DNA of 35,561 nucleotides, from contig JAEXLD010000025.1 of the NCBI GenBank assembly GCA_023445445.1, forward strand, positions 1 to 35,561, in the 5' to 3' direction. The position numbers and the translations under genes were made by a program. The notes below the pieces were generated by a model, which was not told the origin of the DNA, made no database searches, and saw only the letters and a list, made by a program, of their open reading frames with translations. The stretch is from Bacillota bacterium (lineage in GTDB: Bacteria > Bacillota > Clostridia > Clostridiales > Clostridiaceae). Shown piece after piece: positions 30,128-35,561 of this stretch. Position 1 is the stretch's first letter. The number at the start of each line of letters is the position of its first letter.

Positions 30128-32014
30128 ATGGATAATAAGAATACTGAAGAAAATAATAACAATAATAATAATAAAAAGCAGCATACCATAATATATGCAG
30201 TTTTAGCATTTTTATTTTTATATGGATTTACTGCTACTAAAAATTTTGTGACAACAGATCAAATCAGTTATAACAAATTTTTAAATATGCTAGAAAATAA
30301 TCAGGTGGAAAGTGTAGTTATTTCATCAAGCGAAATAAAAATATTACCTAAAGAAAATGCAGAAGAAAGTACAAGAAGAAAAGTACTATATACAGGTAAT
30401 GTAAGTGATCCAAATTTAATAAATTTGTTAAATGAATCAGGAGTAGAGTATAGAGCAGAAGCTATGAAAGACAACTTCTTTGCTGATTTCATTCTTAGTT
30501 GGATAATTATGCCATTAATACTTTTTAGTATTTTTAGATTTCTAGCTGGAAGAATAACTAAGAAAATGGGTTCTGGTCCTATGATGGGATTGGGTAAAAG
30601 TAATGCTAAGGTCTATAAGGAAAATGATATAAAAGTTACTTTTGATGATGTAGCAGGTCAAGATGAGGCAAAGGAATCTCTAAAAGAAATAATAGATTAC
30701 TTAAATAATGCATCTAAGTATACAGATATTGGAGCAAAGCTTCCCAAAGGTGCGCTTTTAGTTGGACCTCCAGGAACAGGGAAAACATTACTAGCAAAAG
30801 CAGTAGCAGGAGAAGCAAATGTACCATTTTTATCAATATCTGGTTCAAACTTCGTTGAAATGTTTGCAGGTATGGGAGCAGCTAAGGTTAGAGATTTATT
30901 CCAAGAGGCAGAAAAAAATGCTCCATGTATAATATTTATAGATGAGATAGATTCAATTGGTAAGAGTAGAGATTCTCAAATTCAAACCAATGATGAAAGA
31001 GAACAAACATTAAATCAATTGTTAACACAAATGGATGGTTTTGATTCTACTAAAGCAATAGTAGTTTTAGCAGCAACAAATAGACCAGAAATATTAGATA
31101 AAGCCTTATTAAGACCAGGAAGATTTGATAGAAGAGTTATAGTTGATAGACCTGATCTTAAAGGAAGAATAGATATTTTAAAAGTACACTCTAAGGGTGT
31201 TAAACTTGGTGATGATGTTGATTTAGAGGAAATTGCTAAAAGTACTCCAGGAGCAGTAGGAGCAGATTTGGCTAACATAGTAAATGAAGGTGCTTTAGCA
31301 GCAGTTAAGCATGATAGAGAATATGTAATGCAAGAAGATTTAAGAGAAGCTGTTGAAGTTATTATAGCTGGTAAGGAGAAAAAGGATAGAATTTTATCTC
31401 CAATGGAAAAGAGAGTAGTAGCTTTCCACGAAGTAGGTCACGCTTTAGTAGCAGCTCTTTTAGAAAATACAGACCCAGTACATAAGATTACTATAGTTCC
31501 AAGAACTATGGGAGCATTAGGATATACAATGCAATTGCCAGAAGAAGAAAAATACCTTGTTTCTAAAGAGGAACTAACTAATCAAATCATGGTTATGCTA
31601 GGTGGTAGATCTGCAGAAGAAGAGGTATTTAATTTAGTTTCAACAGGAGCATCTAATGATATAGAAAGAGCTACTAAAACAGCAAGAAGCATGGTAACTA
31701 TATACGGAATGACTGATAAATTTGACATGATGGCTTTAGAATCTCCTCAAAATAGATATTTAGATGGAAGAGCTGTTAGAGAATGTAGTGAAGAAACATC
31801 AACTTTAATAGATGAAGAAGTATTAGATATTATAAGAACTTGTCATAAAAATACTAGAAAGATACTAAATGAAAATAGAGATTTACTAGATAAAATTTCA
31901 GAGTATCTACTAGAAAAGGAAACAATATTTGGAGATGAGTTTATGAATTTTGTTTATGAAAAATATCCAGAATTAAAGGAAAAGAAAGAAAAAAAAGATA
32001 GAAAAAAAAGATAG
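30128..32014 (+). CDS. ftsH: ATP-dependent zinc metalloprotease FtsH, frameshifted at the C-terminus
   Basis: 628 residues from the ATG at 30128, with GAAAGGA six bases upstream. Two transmembrane helices (about 21-38 and 117-138) flank a small external domain. The AAA+ module has Walker A G-P-P-G-T-G-K-T with K219, Walker B F-I-D-E-I-D and the R-P-G-R-F-D-R region. The zinc protease site is H434-E-V-G-H438. It degrades misfolded and regulatory membrane proteins. All catalytic parts are intact. The reading frame ends in a Lys/Glu-rich tail at a TAG inside a tandem repeat (GAAAAAAAAGATA twice, 31988-32013). Removing one 13-bp copy extends the protein in frame to 32078. A longer native tail has probably been lost by duplication or through an assembly error. 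Confidence 0.95.
   Translation: MDNKNTEENNNNNNNKKQHTIIYAVLAFLFLYGFTATKNFVTTDQISYNKFLNMLENNQVESVVISSSEIKILPKENAEESTRRKVLYTGNVSDPNLINLLNESGVEYRAEAMKDNFFADFILSWIIMPLILFSIFRFLAGRITKKMGSGPMMGLGKSNAKVYKENDIKVTFDDVAGQDEAKESLKEIIDYLNNASKYTDIGAKLPKGALLVGPPGTGKTLLAKAVAGEANVPFLSISGSNFVEMFAGMGAAKVRDLFQEAEKNAPCIIFIDEIDSIGKSRDSQIQTNDEREQTLNQLLTQMDGFDSTKAIVVLAATNRPEILDKALLRPGRFDRRVIVDRPDLKGRIDILKVHSKGVKLGDDVDLEEIAKSTPGAVGADLANIVNEGALAAVKHDREYVMQEDLREAVEVIIAGKEKKDRILSPMEKRVVAFHEVGHALVAALLENTDPVHKITIVPRTMGALGYTMQLPEEEKYLVSKEELTNQIMVMLGGRSAEEEVFNLVSTGASNDIERATKTARSMVTIYGMTDKFDMMALESPQNRYLDGRAVRECSEETSTLIDEEVLDIIRTCHKNTRKILNENRDLLDKISEYLLEKETIFGDEFMNFVYEKYPELKEKKEKKDRKKR
31988..32013 (+). repeat. 13-bp tandem duplication at the end of ftsH
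   Basis: GAAAAAAAAGATA occurs at 31988-32000 and again at 32001-32013. Since 13 is not a multiple of three, the second copy shifts the frame and creates the TAG stop at 32012. Each copy holds a run of eight A, also prone to slippage. Confidence 0.9.
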
Positions 32015-32215
32015 AGATAAGGCATCTAATAAATTAAAAGATGCTGTATTACCAGAGGATAATAATGATATTCTTTAAAAAAGAATATTAAAAATGAAGT
32101 TGATTTAAAATAAAGGGAAGTTTAAAATAATAAAAGTTAGTTATTTTAATGGAAGAGTGTGCAAATTTTTTTGTTACACTCTTTCTTAGTAAAAAAGTCA
32201 AAGGGGGAAATGCTC

Positions 32216-34315
32216 TTGGATAAATTTGAATTCTTAAGAGAAGAAGAAAACCTAAAAAAAACATTAAACATTCTTAATGATGAGACATTAAATTATATAG
32301 AAAAAAGAAAAGCTATTTCTGAATATATACTTGATTACAGAAAGAAGTATATTGAGGAATATAGGGATGATGAAGATAAATTAATAGAGTATTTTGATCA
32401 CGAAAGATATATAAAAGAAGAAAGTTATAAGGCTATAGATAGAAAATTATCCGAATTCGTTAAGTTAAAGGAATCACCTTATTTCGGAAAGATTAATTTT
32501 GTTGATGATGGATTTAATGAAGAATTATATATTGGAATATACGGATTAACACCAGAAGGAACTTATGATCCAGCAATTGTAGATTGGAGAGCTCCTGTTG
32601 CATCTTTATTTTATAAAGGTATGTTAGGGGAAACTAGCTATTCAAGCCCACAAGGAGAAATACCAGTAGATATATTAGGCAGAAGACAGCTTATGGTTAA
32701 AAAAGCTAAATTAGAGGGGTATTTTGATTCTGATATTAATATACAAGATGAAATATTACAAATGGTGTTATCTTCTAATTCAGGAGAAAAGCTTAAAGAT
32801 ATAGTAAATACAATTCAAAAGGAACAAGATGAGATAATAAGAGCGGATAGAAATAAAGTTGTTGTAGTTAATGGGGTAGCAGGCTCTGGTAAAACTACAA
32901 TAGCACTTCATAGAGTGGCATACCTTTTATATAACTATAGACAACAATTAACTGACAAGGTATTAATTCTTGGACCAAATGATATATTCATGGACTATAT
33001 ATCAGAAGTTTTACCAAACTTAGGTGAAACTGCAGTTAAGAATGAAACTTTCTTATCATATGCATATAAGGAAATAGGCCTTAATGAAGAGGTTAAAGAT
33101 ATAACTTCATATTTAGAAGAGGTTCTAAAGGGAAATGAAGAAGTAATAGATGAGATACAATATAAGTCATCTAAGGAGTTCATTGACTTATTAGATAAAA
33201 AAATAATTGATATAGAAGAAAATTATTTTAAAATAAATCCTGTGGAATTCTTAAATGAAGAAATTGTTTCAGAAAAAGAAATAAATGAACTATTTGAAAT
33301 TCATTATAAATATATGCCTATATTTAGAAGAAGTCAAAAGGTTAAGAGAATATTATTTTCTAAAATTAAAGATAAGAGAGATGAAAAGGTTAGGGAAATT
33401 AATTTAAATGCTCAAGAAGAAAGAGCAAAATTATCAGCAGATGAATTAGCTATTGAAGAGAATAATATAGAATTCAGAAGAAAAATTGCAATAAGAGATG
33501 TAATTAGAGAAGTTATGAAATCTAAGGCTGAAATAGAAGCTTGGATTGAAAATGAAGAGATAGTTAATATATATAAGAAATTAATGAATATAGAAAATCT
33601 ATCTTATCTAGATTTAGCTGCTATTTTATATCTAATGATAAAATTAGATGGAAAAAAGTCAGATTACGAAATTAAACACATAGTTATTGATGAAGCTCAA
33701 GATTATAATATGCTTCAATTTATAGTTCTTAAGGAATTAACAGGTTGTAGAAGCTATACAATAGTAGGGGATTCAAATCAAAGATTAGTTAAGGCTGAAG
33801 AAGTACCTGCAATGTTAAGATTAAAAGATATTTTTGGGGGATTCTTTAATTTATATCAATTAAATAAAAGTTATAGGTCTACTTATCAAATTATGGAATA
33901 TGCTAATAAGTTTTTAAATGAAGATGTTGTAGTACCTTTTGTTAGAAAAGGTGAATTTGATGTTTTAGAAACTATAGTTCCAAAGGGAGATACTGAAGAT
34001 TTAATAGAAGTCATAGTAAATCTTTTAGAAGATTACCAAGAAGAAAAATATGAAAATATAGCTATAATAACTAAGGATAAGGAAGAAGTAAATATTATTT
34101 CACCTGAACTTAAAAAACGTACAAATATTTTAGCATTTAATAAATCCGATATAGTTTATAGAGGGGGAAAGGTTTTAGTTCCTTCTTATTATGCTAAAGG
34201 ATTAGAATTTGATGCTGTAATATTAGTTGATTTTGATGAGAACACTGATAATTTAATTAAATATATAATGAGTACAAGAGCATTGCATAGATTATCAGTA
34301 ATAAAAATTAGATAA
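32216..34315 (+). CDS. HelD-like UvrD/Rep-family helicase
   Basis: About 699 residues starting with TTG at 32216, eight bases after AAGGGGG; the ATG at 32210 is too close to that site and earlier starts are unsupported. The N-terminal about 200 residues are charged and helical (F-L-R-E-E-E-N-L) and include D-W-R-A-P-V-A-S-L-F-Y, a motif of HelD proteins. Walker A is G-V-A-G-S-G-K-T-T with K226, motif II is V-I-D-E-A-Q-D-Y, motif IV-like is L-N-K-S-Y-R-S-T and the C-terminal motif is M-S-T-R-A-L-H-R-L. Between the ATPase halves lies a long coiled-coil insertion. In B. subtilis, HelD is an ATPase that removes RNA polymerase stalled on DNA. The protein ends soon after the last motif, slightly short for HelD but apparently complete. 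Confidence 0.88.
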   Translation: MDKFEFLREEENLKKTLNILNDETLNYIEKRKAISEYILDYRKKYIEEYRDDEDKLIEYFDHERYIKEESYKAIDRKLSEFVKLKESPYFGKINFVDDGFNEELYIGIYGLTPEGTYDPAIVDWRAPVASLFYKGMLGETSYSSPQGEIPVDILGRRQLMVKKAKLEGYFDSDINIQDEILQMVLSSNSGEKLKDIVNTIQKEQDEIIRADRNKVVVVNGVAGSGKTTIALHRVAYLLYNYRQQLTDKVLILGPNDIFMDYISEVLPNLGETAVKNETFLSYAYKEIGLNEEVKDITSYLEEVLKGNEEVIDEIQYKSSKEFIDLLDKKIIDIEENYFKINPVEFLNEEIVSEKEINELFEIHYKYMPIFRRSQKVKRILFSKIKDKRDEKVREINLNAQEERAKLSADELAIEENNIEFRRKIAIRDVIREVMKSKAEIEAWIENEEIVNIYKKLMNIENLSYLDLAAILYLMIKLDGKKSDYEIKHIVIDEAQDYNMLQFIVLKELTGCRSYTIVGDSNQRLVKAEEVPAMLRLKDIFGGFFNLYQLNKSYRSTYQIMEYANKFLNEDVVVPFVRKGEFDVLETIVPKGDTEDLIEVIVNLLEDYQEEKYENIAIITKDKEEVNIISPELKKRTNILAFNKSDIVYRGGKVLVPSYYAKGLEFDAVILVDFDENTDNLIKYIMSTRALHRLSVIKIR

Positions 34316-34316
34316 A

Positions 34317-34348
34317 TAAAGAGGTTACCTTAGGGTGACCTTTTTTAT
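34317..34348 (+). terminator. Terminator after the HelD-like gene
   Basis: AGGTTACC and GGTGACCT pair over the stem with one mismatch around a short TTAG loop, followed by TTTTT. Confidence 0.8.
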
Positions 34349-34490
34349 TGTAAGAACTCACAATATATATGTTGATTTATTAGTCATTATTTAGGAAAGT
34401 AGCATTTAAAGTTGAATAAAATTGAAATTAGATAAAAAGATAATATAATTAAATCATGACATTTATGTAAACGGTATAGGGGGGATGTAA

Positions 34491-34964
34491 ATGGATTGCT
34501 TTTATGAGCAGTTTCAGACAAAAGACTATCATGGAATAGAAAAGATAATGAACATTTTATCAAAAGCATCTCTAGCTATAGCAATAGTGTTAATAGCAAT
34601 GTTGAATATAGTAGGGGCAATATTTTTTGCATTAGTATATTTAGGTATTTTTATGTTATCAAGAAAGATAATTGTAGAGTATGAATATGAGCTTACAGGA
34701 AATGAACTTTCTATTTATAAGATTATGAATAAAAGTAAGAGAAAAGAACTTGGAAGTTTTAATATAAGAGAAATATCTAGTGTAAAAACTTTAGATAAGC
34801 TAAGTAGTAACACTAAAATTATAAAAGCTTATTTAGAGGAATCAGGATTCAAATCCATGGTCTACGTAGTTAATGCTTCTAAGGGTGTCATGGCATTTCA
34901 ATTGGCAATGGATGAGAAATTAATAGATTTTATTAAAAGAGTTAACCCATTAGTATTTTATTAA
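34491..34964 (+). CDS. Two-TM protein of unknown function (possibly DUF6106)
   Basis: 157 residues. A short cytoplasmic N-terminus (M-D-C-F-Y-E-Q-F) is followed by two adjacent hydrophobic helices (about 22-38 and 41-58) and a C-terminal domain of about 95 residues with alternating beta strands (Y-E-Y-E-L-T-G-N-E-L-S-I-Y, E-L-G-S-F-N-I-R-E-I). A helix-hairpin plus PH-like cytoplasmic domain is a plausible reading. It resembles what I remember of the clostridial DUF6106 family, but I am not certain. A GGGGGG site precedes the ATG. The next gene starts 20 bases downstream in the same direction, so both may share a transcript. Function unknown. Confidence 0.7.
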   Translation: MDCFYEQFQTKDYHGIEKIMNILSKASLAIAIVLIAMLNIVGAIFFALVYLGIFMLSRKIIVEYEYELTGNELSIYKIMNKSKRKELGSFNIREISSVKTLDKLSSNTKIIKAYLEESGFKSMVYVVNASKGVMAFQLAMDEKLIDFIKRVNPLVFY

Positions 34965-34984
34965 TATATTTGGAGGAGAGAAAT

Positions 34985-35561
34985 ATGGCAGGTTTAAAAT
35001 TAAAAGGTATTCAAAAGGTATATGAAAATGGATTCGAAGCAGTTAAGGATTTCAATTTAGATATTGAAGATAGAGAATTTATTGTTTTCGTTGGTCCATC
35101 AGGATGTGGTAAATCAACAACTTTAAGAATGATTGCAGGATTAGAAGAAATATCAGGTGGGGAATTATATATTGATGATAAATTAGTAAATGATGTTGCG
35201 CCTAAGGATAGAGATATAGCTATGGTTTTCCAAAACTATGCATTATATCCACATATGACTGTTTATGAAAATATGGCATTTGGATTAAAGCTTAGAAAAA
35301 TGCCAAAGGCTGATATAGATAAAAAAGTTAGAGAAGCAGCTAAGATATTAGATATAGAACATTTATTAGATAGAAAACCAAAAGCATTATCAGGAGGACA
35401 AAGACAAAGAGTTGCTATGGGAAGAGCTATAGATAGAACTCCAAAGGTATTCATAATGGACTAACCTTTATCAAATCTTGATCCTAAATTAAGAGTTCAA
35501 ATGAGAATAGAAATATCAAAATTATATAATGAATTAAACACAACATTTATATATGTTACAC
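34985..35561 (+). pseudogene. MsmX/UgpC-type sugar ABC ATPase with stop at the Walker B glutamate (runs off the window)
   Basis: Starting at the ATG at 34985 (GGAGGAG six bases upstream), the frame encodes the first 159 residues of a multiple-sugar ABC importer ATPase. Walker A is G-P-S-G-C-G-K-S-T, the Q-loop V-F-Q-N-Y-A-L-Y, the signature L-S-G-G-Q-R-Q-R and the start of Walker B V-F-I-M-D. The next codon, 35462-35464, is TAA where the family has GAA for the catalytic glutamate. After it the same frame continues with P-L-S-N-L-D-P-K-L-R-V-Q-M-R to the end of the window without another stop. One G-to-T change explains the break. The product would lack the catalytic residue, D-loop, switch histidine and regulatory domain. 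It is either a recent pseudogene or a sequencing error. MsmX-type ATPases often serve several sugar importers. Confidence 0.85.

Noticed and set aside
1..35561. CRISPR array, tRNA, rRNA or prophage genes
   Set aside because: No regularly spaced repeats, no tRNA-like cloverleaf or rRNA signature and no phage structural genes were found by reading both strands.

Overview
The window looks like chromosomal DNA of a low-GC anaerobic Firmicute, most likely Clostridium sensu stricto. The evidence is very AT-rich sequence with AT-ending codons, GGAGG-type ribosome binding sites, T-rich intrinsic terminators, pyruvate formate-lyase, rubrerythrin, bacteriohemerythrin and a lysine riboswitch. I see no rRNA, tRNA, CRISPR or phage genes. 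Almost all genes are on the + strand; the exceptions are cspA-like, pflB and a two-gene DUF1576 unit.

Layout. 1-2230: the 3' end of a glycerate kinase gene, then a complete IS1182-like insertion sequence. 2246-5577: bacteriohemerythrin, a YCII-family protein, and an ECF sigma / anti-sigma / anchored secreted protein operon. 5631-6881: a cold-shock protein (-) and an alpha/beta-hydrolase esterase. 6929-9793: a lysine riboswitch controlling a binding-protein / permease / ATPase importer, so probably a lysine importer. 9816-10034: a decayed chemotaxis-receptor fragment. 10096-12934: an MntR-like regulator, a FAD plus Rieske oxidoreductase and a tocopherol-cyclase-like protein. 12951-15182: pflB (-), divergent from a tandem BFD-type [2Fe-2S] protein. 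15784-19470: the fructose operon fruR-fruK-fruA. 19553-20320: rubrerythrin. 20393-23239: a histidine kinase, a response regulator with a helical (TPR-like) tail, and a TerB-like protein. 23284-24717: a small membrane protein, a dense DnaA-box cluster, and sfsA. 24751-26908: a Nudix hydrolase, then a DUF1576 membrane protein with its partner (-). 27080-29251: a TIM-barrel protein and lysA. 29339-32078: DUF3006, lepB and ftsH. 32216-35561: a HelD-like helicase, a two-TM protein, and an MsmX/UgpC-type ABC ATPase broken by a stop codon.

Themes. Lysine economy appears twice: riboswitch-controlled uptake and lysA. Redox and oxygen-defence genes recur: hemerythrin, rubrerythrin, Rieske flavoprotein, BFD-type protein and PFL. 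Envelope functions are also represented: signal peptidase, FtsH and the ECF operon.

Three items most deserve a second look. (1) At 23621-23945 there are five exact TTATNCACA boxes plus near matches around an AT-rich core, far from any dnaA gene seen here. (2) A 13-bp tandem duplication at the end of ftsH shifts the frame and removes a 23-codon tail that is still intact downstream. (3) A TAA replaces the codon of the catalytic Walker-B glutamate in the last ABC ATPase. Items 2 and 3 could be real mutations or assembly errors.
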